Counted from the stretch's first letter, positions 26,006-38,314 are shown. The stretch is DNA of 64,000 bases from Cacajao melanocephalus (GCA_963573385.1 CAUYLG010033129.1:62001-126000); one strand, 5' to 3'. Notes: generated by a model not told the origin, from the sequence alone. Numbers and translations are program-made.

Positions 26006-26351
26006 TTTTAATTTTTATTTATTTTATTTTATTTTATTTTATTTTATTTTATTTTATTTTATTTTTAGAGATAGAGTCTTGCTCTGTCACCCAGGCTGGA
26101 GTGCAGTGGCAGGATCTTGGCTCACTGCAACCTCCCCGCTTCCCGCATTCTAGCAATTCTCCTGCCTCAGCCTCCGGAGTAGCTGGGGCTACAGGCACAT
26201 GCTGCCACACCAGGCTAATTTTTTGTATTTTAGTAAAGACTGGGTTTCACCATGTTGCCCAGGCTGGTCTCAAACTCCTGAGCTCAGGCAATCTACCCGC
26301 CTCGGCCTCCCAAAGTGCTAGGATTACAGGCATGAGCCACCATGCCTGGTC
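26006..26351 (-). mobile_element. Alu SINE, antisense, with expanded ATTTT tail
   Basis: A complete dimeric Alu in reverse ('agtcttgctctgtcaccc', 'aggctggagtgcagtggcag', 'tgctaggattacaggcatga', end 'catgcctggt'). Its A-tail has become a pentanucleotide tract, listed separately. A 168-codon open frame (25906-26412) runs through tail and body. It encodes the poly-aromatic product of TTTTA repeats plus a typical antisense-Alu peptide and is not a gene. Confidence 0.96.
26021..26065 (+). repeat. (ATTTT)9 pentanucleotide microsatellite
   Basis: Nine uninterrupted ATTTT units (AAAAT on the Alu sense strand) in the tail of the antisense Alu. They are preceded by two longer T-runs and an ATTT unit. 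Perfect pentamer tracts of this length are often polymorphic. Confidence 0.95.
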
Positions 26352-26537
26352 CTATACCGTCTTCTTCTGTGGGATGCTGGTGGTGTGTGTGAACAAGCGA
26401 CAAACCCAGTGATACATTTTTAATATTCTATTCATTTAATGACATAATTAATGCAACTGGCATTATTGTCGTGCATTAATTGGTAAACACGTAAGTCGTA
26501 GGAAAACGCCATTCTGTGCAAATTTATACGCGTGCAT

Positions 26538-26538
<1 letters not shown>

Positions 26539-26568
<30 letters not shown>
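26539..26568. repeat. (CA)15 microsatellite
   Basis: Fifteen uninterrupted CA units preceded by 'gcgtgcatg'. Likely length-polymorphic. Confidence 0.95.
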
Positions 26569-26572
<4 letters not shown>

Positions 26573-26797
26573 ATCTTCCAAATTGCAACATCAAGATGTA
26601 GCCCTGAGTTACGTGGTCCTAGAAGTCATGTGTCTTCTTGCATATGTGTGTATGTGTGCATGCCTAAACATACAAATCCAAATTACTATTTACTCTCATC
26701 ATTACATTCTTAGCAAGTGTCAAAATTTAGAAAAAAATTATTGCTTATAATGTTTTTAAAACATTGATACTTGTTTTCAAAATCAAGATCAAATACC

Positions 26798-26850
26798 AAT
26801 GTTTTAGAAGCATTATAAGCAATTAATGTTTTAGAAGCATTATAAGCAAT
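26798..26850 (+). repeat. Perfect 27 bp tandem duplication
   Basis: 'aatgttttagaagcattata' plus 'agcaatt' is repeated immediately. The second copy is identical over 26 bases and then ends. The perfect identity suggests a recent event. Confidence 0.95.
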
Positions 26851-27567
26851 GATTTCTTGAAATCTGAAATATCCTTTTTTGATCTAAGATATTTAAAGTT
26901 TAAAAGTTACTTCTCAGATATAAGGTCAACAGATATGAGAAAAAATATTTAGGATCTCACTTTCCATTTCCCAAGATTTCAGATTAGGGTATTTCTTCAA
27001 TCCTTTGAAGTCATAAACCTTTGACTAAATTTTCCATAGATAAATTGAAGCTGAAATTTAGGATTCTAAAAATGAAAACTACAAAAGGTGGAATACTTGG
27101 AAATTGTTCAAGTTTTAAAATCATACATCAATATATACAGTTAAAAGGTAGATTGCTGATCCCTAAGGGGAGTGATTTTAGTTTGAATCACCTGTTGGAT
27201 TTCATATATTAGACATGCTTTCATATATATGTTGTATACATGAAATGTCATATAATAGTATTTCATGTGTACATGACAGTATTGCAAATTCTCCTTACTG
27301 TATATAAACAAATTTTAGTCCATATGACTTTAGTTTTTAAATAAATAGAAAATTAAAATATGCACCAGTTTTACTCCATTTATTTATATCTAGCTTTGTG
27401 ATGCAAGCAAAGCAAGTTTTATAAATTAGTAATTTTACTCAGCCAATTATCTTAGAGCACAAAGTAGATCTGCCTTCGTTGTTTTCAAGCGCTCCTGAAT
27501 GAGGCCACACTTCTACACAAGAATCTGCTAGTGCCAGGGAAAGATAGAAGCAGTCCCTTTGGGTTCC

Positions 27568-27868
27568 CTTTTTTTGTTTGTTTTTCTTGAAATGGAGGTT
27601 TGCTTTTTTGCCCAGCCTAAAGTGAAGTGGTGCGATCGCGGCTCACTGCAACCTCTGCTCCAGGCTCAAGTGATTCTCCTGCCTCAGCCACCCAAGTAGC
27701 TGGGATTATAGGTGTCGACCACCAAGCCGGGCTAATTTTTTTTTTTTTGGTAGAGACAGGGTTTTGCCATGTTGGCCGGGCTGGTCTCAAACTCCTGACC
27801 TCAGGCGATCCACCTGCCTAGGCCTCCCAAAGTGCTGCGATTACAGGCGTGAGCCACAGCACTCGGCC
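27568..27868 (-). mobile_element. Alu SINE, antisense
   Basis: T/G-rich tail, then 'ggtgcgatcgcggctcactg', 'cagccacccaagtagctggg', an expanded internal T-run at the middle A-stretch (about 27738-27749) and 'gtgagccacagcactcggcc' at the end. Dimeric and moderately diverged. Confidence 0.95.
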
Positions 27869-30800
27869 CCCTCCTGGTTCTTAACCAGGAAACCCCAATG
27901 TAATTGACTGGTTTGTTGTCTCATAAGGGTATGGACTTCTTGTGGGAAGCAAACAAAAAAATAAATATTCAAAAACCGGCTTTATCTTGCCTAGTTTGTT
28001 TTTACAAATCCAACTATATCCGTGTAAGGTATATACAATTTGATCTGGTGACAAAATTTGTGCATGCAAAATTAAAAGTGCCTCATATTAACAGAGATTT
28101 TCTTTTTACATGCCTACTACTTAATGAATAATATATGTTTACTCAGCTTGTGTTTTTGTGTTGTGAAGAATAAAAAAACTTAATTTGAAATTTGGTATTT
28201 AAAAACATTTTTTCCTATGCTAGCTAAGCTTAAACATACTATAAAATGCTTCAGAATTCCATTTTAGTTTCGTTGTTTCTTTTTTTTTTTTTTTTTTTGC
28301 TATTCTCTGGTATTCTTAACCATTTCATCCTCCATCAGAGGGGTGTAAACATCATTTTCACAACCAAATGAAAGATATATAAGAGGTCTAATACAAACTG
28401 TAATTAGAAATCAGGTAATTGTAAAGGTTAATTATTAAGTTTTGTTGGCTAGAAAAGCATGACATCGTGTTTGCCAAGGTTTTTTTAATGTTAAAATAGT
28501 AATAAAGAGGAATAGACAAGTGTGTTTCCTGAACTAAGGATAACTAAATTTATGAATATTGATTTATTTCATATATTTATACAAATTTTCTCCCTTTTTA
28601 TTTTACCTTACAAATATGATCATTTTACCCTACTCATTTTTCCCATCCATATAAGTCAGCAAAGTTATTTGGCATGAAATACTTCCTTCTCTGAACAGAA
28701 GTAATACATTGTTCCAGGTAATATGTAACACCTTCATAATTATCATTAATCTTTGAATTAATAAAAATTTAGATATTTACATACTTTATCACCACACAAA
28801 TTGGTTGTAAAAACCTTTGTCTTCTTTAGTATATCTAAAATAATGTTTTCAAAGTTTTTCTTTTCCTTATTGTAAGTTTAAAACAAATTAACTCTGGAAA
28901 ATTAAGCTGTCTTCAGCTAATTGTCTCAACTGCAAACATTTATTTGAAGTGTGTATACACGTCAGAATGTGTGTGTGTATAGGTTGTGAGAACAAGTGGT
29001 TTAGACTATAAAATGCTGAAAAAAGTGAGGCTCTTTTTGCTATATGGCAGAAAGTGAAATCATATCAAGTATATTTTTGAGATGTTGGTCCTTTGCAAGC
29101 TTAACATCATTCAGTGGCAGAAAGGAATCTGCTGCCGTATTTACACTTCCATCTCACCTCCTATTCACTTTCTTTGCAACCTTTTTTCTCCTTATCAGCT
29201 TGGCATTTTATTGAACATCAAGTTCCCAAAAAGTGATTACAAGTAAGGAAACTTGATGAGCTGCCTTAGCATCGGATACACTAGAAGACAGGAGATCCCA
29301 AAGGAATGTGAGATGTGTGCTGGAGACCCTTCCCAGCATATTTACACTGACGTCCTGGTCCTGAGAAACTTAGAACACAAGGATTGTGGCATTAAATCTC
29401 ATCGGGGTACCATGAGCATTTTAGAGACAAAAGCTGGCATTGCCATCCAGTGGCAACATCAGGTATTGCATATTCAACCAAACCCCGTTTGTTCTGCTTA
29501 GAAAGTAAATAGAAGCTGCGCCTTAAACAGAAAATAAAATAGAATGGCTTTGCTTATCTTCTCCCTTAACAATTCAATGTATGTAATAAGTAAGTAGAAG
29601 TAGTTGTTAAACTACCTTTCATTTTAAGTTTGAGTTTTACTATTTTCCCTCTAGATTTGGATGTAGGGTGTGTGTAGAATGAACAAATGTTTAAGCAAAA
29701 TAAAGATTTACTAATATTTTTGAACGAAGACTTAAAGTGTTTAAAACGGACTCCAAATGAACCTATCTTTGTAAGATCAGGGTATTTCCAGTGATTAAAA
29801 ATCCCAATGGTTTGGCCCACTCTTTTAAAAAAGAATTACTATTAAAGATGTATTGATAGGGACTCACAACAAAGTTGTGATTATACCAACGTAAACTCTC
29901 CAACTTAAAGTAAAGGATGCAGTTCATCTGTGTGTGTTTAATAAACACATGAACTAAACAAATAACATAGAAAAGATTTTTCCTGTTGTCAGTTTGATGT
30001 TGAAGGGCATACTGTTTTTTTATCTTGTTGCTGACTTCTGCATTTATTCCACATATATCAGAGACATTTCTTCCATCTTCTAGTTAAATTACAATGGAGT
30101 TCTCACCCAGACTCTTTAGGTTTGAATTGGTTAACAATTTAAACATCCCTACTTTTCAGTACCTTGTACTTTAAAAAAAAAAAATAGCGTTTTATTTTTC
30201 CTTCAAAGCTCACATTTTCCAAGCCCTTCAAAGAGCTGGACTGATTAATGAATGTTTTTAATAGACTTCAAGAGGGTTATCCCAGACTCCTGGTATAAGT
30301 TCAGGGATCCCCTCCTTTATTTACCTGTTTTGTGTCATTAGCGCCTGCTTTTCTTTTAATGTTACAAACTCTGCATACTTTTTGTAGACATTGGTTTTCA
30401 ATGTTGCATTACCGTTTGGTTTTCATTCACAGGAGAAGGCTAAAAGGAGAAATGAGATCTTACACGAAATATTGTGCTCAGCACTTTTTATTTTGTGGGA
30501 GGAAGTATTAATGGAATTATTTCACCTAAGACAGAATTACTATATGTGGAAGACATTATTTATATTCTTTTATGTGAATATAAATATATAATGCATTCAA
30601 TATAATACACAAAGCTAAAATGAAAATTGAGCTATCTGAGATTTATTTCCTTGGTGTACACACTCATCAGTTTATGGGGGCCTTTGGCACATGAATAAAT
30701 GTTCATTGACTGGGCTTAGTGGCGTCAGTCATTTTTAACAAACCATGAGCTGCTAACAAGCTTCAAAACTTCAAAAACCAAAGAATATAAAGACAATATG

Positions 30801-31871
30801 TGTAAGATATGTATGTAGTAACACTCTGACTTACAATGACTTCTTTATTTTGAAATAACTATTATTAACCAGAATTAACTGAATGGATCATTTTCATATA
30901 TATTCGTCAATAAAACAATTTAAATATTTTCTTTAAAAAGAAAAAACATTGGCATTTGTTACCTGTTTTTCTGCTATATGTTTGCTTAATATGTAAGCAA
31001 ATGCTTTCCTTCAGAAAAGTTGGAATTCATCCAAATTACAACAACAAAAAAAATCTGCACACAATTAAGTATTCTTAGAAGTGCTATCCAATGCCCACTT
31101 TCTTCTTGTTTGGACTACATGTGTTTATCTTCCACTCTTCAGGCCTTTAACCTGCATACTGTGCTGTCTTTGCATGGCAATCTGGTTAGTTCATTTAATA
31201 GATTAATCATTTTATTACTAGTATTATTTTAAAATGCATGTGTACTACTAATATTTCTGTTCTGATCTTAATTACTGTTTGGAATAATTTAGCTAATAAA
31301 GTGAAACCCTGATGTTATTCTAGGATCAGTTTCTCAGAGTTTTGTGATGGCTTTGTCATTGGAAATGCAAGAGACCCAAAGTGACAACAAGCAGTAAGAA
31401 GAATAGGAAGACGTGTTAGGAGAGAGCAGGGCAGTGGACCTCAATTGTCCTTTGCTAGGAATTATTGTCATGTACTCAGTGCTAACAACTATAGGTTGGA
31501 ATTTTGCAGTGCAGTAGCCTTTAATTTTAAGCATGGAAATAAGCCATTTTCGTACCTTTCCCATTGAAAACTGTTTGAAGGCTTGGTACCCTGAAAATCT
31601 GCATCTAGGAGAGAATCTAGTACTCTGCGAGTCACTGGGATGTCCTCTAGGTTATCAGATTGACAGATCACAGAAAGAAGGGTGAATATAGTAATAACAA
31701 GATATTTGAGAGACAGATAACTTTCGTTCACCTAATTTTTATTACAGTATGTTGTTATAGTTGTTCTATTTTATTATTAGATATTGTTGTTAATCTCTTA
31801 GTGTGCCTAATTCATAAATTAAACTTCATCATAGATATGTATGGATAGAAAAAGCATGGTATATATAAAGA
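27869..31871. other. 4 kb unique AT-rich non-coding stretch
   Basis: No recognisable gene or interspersed repeat. It contains a T19 homopolymer at 28280-28298 and an A13 near 30172. An 82-codon open frame at 29253-29501 has more balanced composition than its surroundings but no recognisable domain. It lacks any signal that would make it more than a chance frame. Confidence 0.5.
28280..28298. repeat. Poly-T homopolymer (19 bp)
   Basis: Uninterrupted T-run with no SINE attached on either side. Confidence 0.9.
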
Positions 31872-31950
31872 TCGGTGCTATTCACTGTTTTGGGCATCCA
31901 CTGGAGGTCTTGAAAAGTAGCCCCCATGGATAAGGGGGCGGGGGCTACTG
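31872..31950. mobile_element. MER2/Tigger-type DNA transposon end fragment
   Basis: 'tgggcatccactggaggtct', 'tagcccccatggataagggg' and the terminal 'ggggctactg' followed by TA resemble the terminal inverted repeat of MER2-class (Tigger-related) elements. The TA at 31951-31952 fits their TA target preference. Only one end is present. A second MER2 end was not found. Confidence 0.55.
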
Positions 31951-31952
31951 TA

Positions 31953-33597
31953 TACTTAAATCTGGACTATGGTTATTCCCTCTGCAAATATTTCTTGGAA
32001 AGTCATTAAACAAAGATAACATGGAGTCCTGAACAAAAATCAGTCATCTTAATAATACTCCAGAGATATTAGGCATTTTAATTACTGGTAGAAAAGCTCT
32101 TGTCTGATTCTCACTTTGTATTTCCACTTGAAGCAGCATCCTAGAATTTCATGCCAAGATCTTCCCCTTTGCATGTCTAGACTGCAATGACTAAATTTAA
32201 ATATATGTAACAGAATTAACTTGAAGAGTTAACATCGACTGTAGAAGAAAAATCCATAATATAATGTGCATTTAACAGAACTAACACCTGAGCAATGTGT
32301 TATGTTTAAATATTGAAAAAGAAAGACTGTATACTGGGAAAATAAGTTATAAAGATGCTACCATTCCCACCCATTGACTCCACATGCCGCTACCCTCCAA
32401 TGCTAAAGTCCACAGAATTTGGCCATCAAATATCTACATACAATTTTGATGAAAGTTAGGAGATTTACCTGAATTTATGTAATATCCTATGCTTGTAAAT
32501 TTGATCTAAATAGAAAAAGTAAAGTAAATCATTAAAAACCTCAATGGATAATTGATCCAAAATATGGAAAAGTAAGAATATAAATGAATGTAATCCAGTA
32601 TGAAAACAGGCCTCATTAAACGTGAAACATTCTGTCCTCCTTTACAACACGCTTACAAGATTTCCAAATCACATTTAAATGGTAGTTTTAAAAATGTATG
32701 AAACTGAATCAAAGTAAAAAATGATTCACAGTGACAAAAACATACAAAAGTTGCCGTTAAAACCAAAATACATTACTTCTAGTATTAAATATATATATTT
32801 TGACATAATTATGTTTTCAAAAAGTCTTTTACAATCTATAAATAATAATTCTGCTAAATTTACTGAATGTGTACATGTAATAAATAAGAGTAATGGTAAC
32901 TATGAATAGAAGAAAATACTTTCCCTATAGTATATACCTGACTTCAAGAAATTTCTCTCTCTGCTGTCATTCTCTTAGGCCAGATGCTAGTTTGGAAAAA
33001 GGAAATTAATACCATAACATTTTTTGGTATTATACCCTAATTAAAAGGACAGTTAGCAAAATGCTGTTGTATATATAAGTTGATTTCTAGAGCTACAGTT
33101 TTTGAAGACATCATCTGGGCTACGGATGAAGGGCACTTAATAAGACTATATCCAAAACAATATGTCACAAGGCCAGAAACCGTAATTTCCTATCAAAATG
33201 AAGCATTTTTCTTATACATAATGTGAATATTCTTTCCTAAAAGTGTAAAGTACATAGCATAGAAGAAGAAATTCAATTTTTTGGAGGAACTCTAAAGGGT
33301 TGCTTTTTATCTGATGTTGATAAAGAATGGAAAATATCAAAGCATAACAGTGATTTAGTTTTTCTAAAACACCCACGTTAATTCTCTTCCCATGAATTCT
33401 CAGTACTGTCAAACAAGCAATGTTTTAATACATAAACAACTAATTTCTGTCTTCGTTGATTTGTATGACATTTACTAGAGCAAAATCCTCAGGATACCTG
33501 AGTTTTAACATGGGTAGAGGCCTCAAAAATGACACAGGAAGATGTCAGAAGTGCCCCTATCTGACATAGGAAATGGTGACATCCTTATAGATGTCTT
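31953..33597. other. Unique AT-rich non-coding stretch
   Basis: Nothing recognised. Confidence 0.5.
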
Positions 33598-33904
<307 letters not shown>

Positions 33905-34049
33905 ATGGCTGTCTTGATATGACTGACTTCCCTAATGGTGACAGACAGGCTCCAATCAGGAAACAAATTCTATCTAGTAAATTCAATAAAGAATGTGTAA
34001 AATACATTTTTTAAAACTATAACAAAAGCACATGTAATTCTAAAGAACA
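33905..34049. other. Short unique spacer
   Basis: No feature seen. Confidence 0.5.
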
Positions 34050-34620
34050 TAGAATAGCAGATCCTACTCCAAACGCTGAGCAAACACACCCAAGGTAAGG
34101 AAAAATCTGGAAAAGGACCTCCAGGGCTGAGATCCAGACGTCACTAGGGAGGGCACGGCCGTGGCCCAGAGGATGGGGAATTGTGAAAGTGCCATGCCAG
34201 CAGGAATCACTGAGAAACTGCCCTCTTGAGTGACAGGGGGAACTCCTCTTGAGTGACAGGGGGAAGTCACTGATGGAGAGATGCCCACACAAGACTCACA
34301 TGGAATTTGTTACTGGAAATAGGACATTGGGAATCCTTCCACTTGGTATTAGGGAATGCCATGCACTCTCTCAGGAAATGCCATGCACTACCAGCTGTCG
34401 TACATTGCATGAGTCTGCTGAGAGTGAGCATAGGCTGGACCCAGGATGAAGAACCCCTTCCTCTGCTAGGTTCACGCCAATGCCTTCTGCCAACGAAGCT
34501 TAATGTCATGCCAGCTGTCCAGGGAGAAAGGATGAGAAGCCACAAGCAGGACAATACAGGTTTCCTTAGAGCCAAGAGGCAAGAGATTGGTAACTGCCAC
34601 ACTCATCTCACCTAATTTTA
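34050..34620. other. Unassigned GC-richer block with tandem duplications
   Basis: Composition is clearly richer in G/C than the flanks. It carries two small tandem events: a 23 bp unit 'ctcttgagtgacaggggga' plus 'actc' repeated at 34223-34245 and 34246-34268 with one mismatch, and the 13-mer 'aatgccatgcact' at 34355 and 34377. Frames of up to 111 codons exist on both strands but no domain is recognisable. It looks like an LTR or an old retrocopy I cannot name. Confidence 0.35.
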
Positions 34621-34753
34621 AAAAAATGCCATCAGTAAATTTTGTTCGGAATCTATGATGGTAGTACCACCACATTATAAAAGCAAATTGCACTGTGGAC
34701 TCAGTCTAAATGCTAGAATTATTTGTGGTTGCTGGTTGTTTTCATTATGAATA

Positions 34754-34989
34754 CAGGTTAAATTCCCTGTATTCAAAATGCTTGGGACAAGAAGAATTTC
34801 GGATTCTGAAAATGTTTGAATTTTGGAATATCTGCAGTATATTTACCAGTTGAGATCTCTGATCTGAAAATCCGAAATCCAAAATGCTCCAGTGAGCATT
34901 TCTTTGGAGTATCATGTCCATGCTCAAAAGGTTTTGGATTTTGGAGCATTTCAGATTTCAGATTTTTCAGATTTTGGATATTTAACAGG
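34754..34989. mobile_element. Tigger/MER44-like non-autonomous DNA transposon
   Basis: The block is rich in 'tccgaaatccaaaatgctcc' and its near reverse complement 'ggagcatttcagatttcaga', so the two ends are inverted repeats. It starts 'caggttaaattccctgta' after a TA (34752-34753) and ends 'atttaacagg' before a TA (34990-34991), matching the TA target-site duplication of Tc1/mariner-pogo elements. No transposase reading frame is present, so it was mobilised in trans. The Tigger-related class is fairly secure; the subfamily name is from memory. Confidence 0.7.
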
Positions 34990-35087
34990 TACAGCACATG
35001 GAAGAGAGAGCTAAATTATGCATTCACTCTTTCCTATAGACTGTAACAATAGCTATTATTACTTTAAGGGCAGATGGCAACCCCCTT

Positions 35088-35500
35088 ATAGACCACATTT
35101 CCCAGACTTGCTTACAGGCAGGTGAGGCCACGTGACTCAGTGCTGGCCAAGATGTGTGAGGAGGCAAGATGTGCAAATGCCAAGTCTTGCCCTTTAAGGA
35201 GGTAACATGGCTTTTATTAATACTTCTTTTTTCCCCTCATCTTGCTGGCTGGAAAGTGTACCTTGTAATAAACCATATGGACTATGCAAAGAAAGTGATA
35301 TTCTCGAGAGGTAGAGTAAGATAGAAGAAGCCCGGCCCTTAAGAACTTTAGCAGAGCAGAGCTCACACATCAGCTCAAATCTGTGTGTGAAAGAAAAAGA
35401 GAAAGAAACTTCTATTTTATTTAAGCTGCTATTATTTAGGGGCTTTGCAATTGTATTATTTTGCTTCTCATATCCCCTTACCATACTGTTGTTGACTAGA
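35088..35500 (+). mobile_element. MLT1-like MaLR LTR, sense, diverged
   Basis: In order: 'ttcccagacttgcttacagg', 'ggtgaggccacgtgactcag', 'tgctggccaagatgtg', 'catcttgctggctggaaagt' and finally 'gaaacttctattttatttaa' followed by 'gctgctattatttagg'. The last part matches the typical 3' end of old MLT1-type LTRs ('aaacttctatcttgtttaag'). Assignment to the MLT1 class is likely; an alignment is needed for the subfamily. The following Alu is inserted just downstream. Confidence 0.5.
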
Positions 35501-35549
35501 AAGTTAACAAATGTGTTAAATAAGCACAGACCTACTAGTGAAAACTTTC

Positions 35550-35860
35550 TTGTTTTTTTTTTTTCTTTTTTGAGTTGGAATTTTGCTCTTATTGCCCAGG
35601 CTGGAATACAATGGAATGATCTTGGTTCACTGCAACCTTTGATTCCCAGATTCAAGCAATTCTCCTGCCTTAGCCTCCCAAGTAGCTGGGATTACAGGTT
35701 CCCACCACCATGCCCACCTAATTTTTTTCTGTGTTTTTAGTAGAGACAGGATTTCACCATGTTGGCCAGGGTGGTCTTGAACTCCTGACCTCAGGTGATC
35801 TGCCTGCCTCAGCCTCTCAAAGTGCTGGAATTACAGGCGTGAGCCACAACACCCAGCCAC
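35550..35860 (-). mobile_element. Alu SINE, antisense, with target-site duplication
   Basis: T-tail with a C interruption, then 'ttgctcttattgcccaggct' through 'gagccacaacacccagccac'. An exact 13 bp target-site duplication, 'agtgaaaactttc', occupies 35537-35549 and 35861-35873. A long antisense reading frame (35194-35655) crosses the Alu and the LTR and is not a gene. Confidence 0.96.
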
Positions 35861-35873
35861 AGTGAAAACTTTC

Positions 35874-36714
35874 ATCTGGAAACTTCCTTAGAAATGAAAA
35901 AACCATAAAGATTTTAAACAAAAGTGGAAAACAACAAATCCCTTGTAAGTTTAGAATTTGTTATATTCATAATTATATGTTTATTTTGAGAAAAATATTT
36001 TCTCAATGCTTGAAATGTAATAATAATCATCAGTTTTATGTTTCAGCAAAGTAGTTCATCATGCTGTCATTTCTGAAGACTGCTTCTCTGAATCTAATGC
36101 CTGTTCTGATAGAAGAGATAGGGTTCTAAAGCACATGTTAATCAGATTAAGGCCACATGGGCACCAGTGTGTACCCCAGTCTCGGTTTTCCTCATTCATC
36201 CAGACAAACCTAGATGTCACTGATACTGAGTGTTTCTGCTCAGTTGCCCAGTCAAGAATAAATAACCAAGTGTCCCAAGTGTCCCAGTTGTTGGGCTTGC
36301 TATTGGCTGACAATCCTGTCTGGTAATTGCACTTGGCTGAAGAGAGCCGCTTTGCTCTAGGATGCCTTCATACTCAATGACAGATTGATGAGGGTATAAA
36401 GACCCAATCCCTAGATTCAACATATGACCACTTTGAAGGGCCACCCAGCTTTGGAGCTATTTGGGGTCTGAGGTCTTCCTTGTGACTATATCACATCCAA
36501 CCTCATTCCCTGGACAGTTCTACTTCCATTCCTTCTCCTACAGATGTGAGTCCCAAGAGCACTTCCTAATAAACTCCCTACATGTTCATTTTCATTTCAT
36601 AGCTTACCTCCCTGAGTTCCTGGCCTGCATACTGGGCTAATCAGATTATAGAGCAGAAGCAAGCTACTCCTCCTGCCAGAGTTCAGTCCTCTCCCAAATG
36701 ACAGCACCATTTAT
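35874..36714. other. Unassigned stretch, possibly an ancient LTR
   Basis: From about 36060 the sequence is less AT-rich. It contains 'agtcccaagagcacttccta' running into AATAAA at 36568-36573, a pattern seen near the polyadenylation site of some old LTRs. It also carries a short tandem 'ccaagtgtcccaagtgtccc' near 36267. I could not assign a family. Confidence 0.3.
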
Positions 36715-36725
36715 TTAACCAGAGC

Positions 36726-37034
36726 TTTTTTTTTTTTTTTTTTCTTTTTTTTTGAGACAGAGTCTCGGGTTCTGTCTCCCAGGCTGGAGTGCAGTGGCAT
36801 AATCTTGGCTCACTGCAACCTCCGCTTCCTGGATTCAAATGATTCTCTTGCCTCAGCCTACCAAGCAGCTGGGATTACAGGTGTGTGCCACCATACCCAG
36901 CTAATTTTTGTATTTTTAGTAGAGACTGGTTTCACCATATTGGCCAGGCTAGTCTCGGACACCTGACCTTGTGATCCACATGCCTTGGCCTTTCAAAGGG
37001 CTGGGATTACAGGCGTGAGCCACCACGCCCGGCT
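36726..37034 (-). mobile_element. Alu SINE, antisense, with target-site duplication
   Basis: A long T-tail with one C, then 'gagacagagtctcgggttct', 'aggctggagtgcagtggcat' and an end at 'ccaccacgcccggct'. The target-site duplication 'ttaaccagagc' plus T's occurs at 36715-36725 and again at 37036-37046. This is the last Alu in the window. Confidence 0.96.
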
Positions 37035-37053
37035 ATTAACCAGAGCTTTTTTT

Positions 37054-38314
37054 AAAGGTAACTTGTAGATTTCTACTTTGCCTTGTGAATTAGGCTGAAT
37101 TACACACCTATCATTTACAGATTGAGAGATTGGATTATAAGCAAGTTAATTAATTGATTTAGAAACATACTAAAATCCAGACCCATGGTACAGCAAATGT
37201 TTCTCTCGTGAATGCAGTTCTCTAGCAGTCTGAGGTATCTGATAATTGAACCAAGTCAGAAGTCTCAAGAACAACCAGCCTTAACAAGAAGACAAAGTAG
37301 AATCCAATTAAAGGGTATAAATTTCTTCCTCAACCTGATGAACAGATTTTTTTTAAAGGCAAGGGAAATTTCAGTTGAATATTTTTATTTCAAGATTAAA
37401 CCTAATAACAAATTATATATATAGAAAATTTAACAAATCCACTTGTTATTTAAAAAACATAGCCAAGGGCACCATTGTTTAACAAGTGTCTCTAAAGGTA
37501 CCTGGACACAATTTAATACTTATATTTTCAAAACAGAATCATTAGATAAAGTAACTAACAATTGTCCAATATATAAAAGGACTTTCTTGTATTAAAGAAG
37601 GATGACATGAATTGGAAAATCATGGTTTTCTTATTGATGAAATGATTTTGTCTAAACTTCAATCTCTTAATCAGTAGAAGGTATATAGGAAGGGATACAG
37701 GAAGATATATAGGAAGTTTTAAAGACGTTACATTTTTTAAAAAAGAAGTAATTAGAAAGCAATCATTCCTAATGTTGAATAATGCATTCTATTGCATAAT
37801 GATCTATCTAAATTAAAAGATATTTATTTTATTATTAAAGCATAAATTGTTCTCTAAGCCTTAGAAATGGGAAAGTAATAGTTACATGTGATCAGATAAA
37901 CTTCTCTTTTTTTGTTTATTTTCTCTAATTTGATGCAGAATTACCTGATTTTAGGTAACTGGTACAGCATTGTTCCAAGATGATGAACTGTGAAAATTAT
38001 GTAATAGTATTCTGCTTTTTAAATTATTTTTAGGGGTGCACTTTCAATATAGTAAGAACTTGCTAATTAAACACAAAGTAAAGATTAGAACGATTACACT
38101 TTTTTCAACTTTATTACTTTTGAGTTACTTTATATTACCAACCAAGATATGAAAATGCAAATTTCAGTAAAGGAAAATGATAATTCAAGATTGATCTACA
38201 TCAATTAATAAAATGCTACTGACACAAAGTCCTTTTCCATAGAGGACTTAGTTGTTAAAAAAGAAATTGAGAAAATATTAAAATCATTTTTAATTAAAAG
38301 CACACATTTTCTGG
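37054..38314. other. Unique AT-rich stretch
   Basis: No gene or confident repeat. Confidence 0.5.

Larger units (their letters stand above)
26352..27567. other. Unique stretch with small repeats
   Basis: It holds the CA microsatellite and the 27 bp tandem duplication listed separately. An imperfect hairpin is also present, with arms 27234-27246 and 27260-27272 pairing at 12 of 13 bases around a 13-base loop. No gene. Confidence 0.5.

Noticed and set aside
25906..26412. 168-codon open frame, the longest in the window
   Set aside because: It reads through an ATTTT repeat and an antisense Alu. The peptide is the familiar Alu-derived sequence.
27869..27890. Short perfect hairpin 'cctggttcttaaccagg' after an Alu
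   Set aside because: Seven-base arms are expected by chance several times in a window this size, and no T-run or other context supports a function.
29253..29501. 82-codon frame in non-repeat sequence with fairly balanced composition
   Set aside because: No domain, no flanking splice or promoter signals that stand out, and the length is compatible with chance.
31926..31946. G-rich run as a possible G-quadruplex
   Set aside because: Only two long G-runs are present on this strand, not the four needed. The run belongs to a MER2-type terminal repeat.
34267..34615. Overlapping 102-111 codon frames on opposite strands
   Set aside because: No domain and no codon-use signal; they overlap on both strands in a block that may itself be an old repeat.
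35194..35655. 153-codon antisense open frame
   Set aside because: It spans an MLT1-like LTR and part of an Alu, with no recognisable domain.
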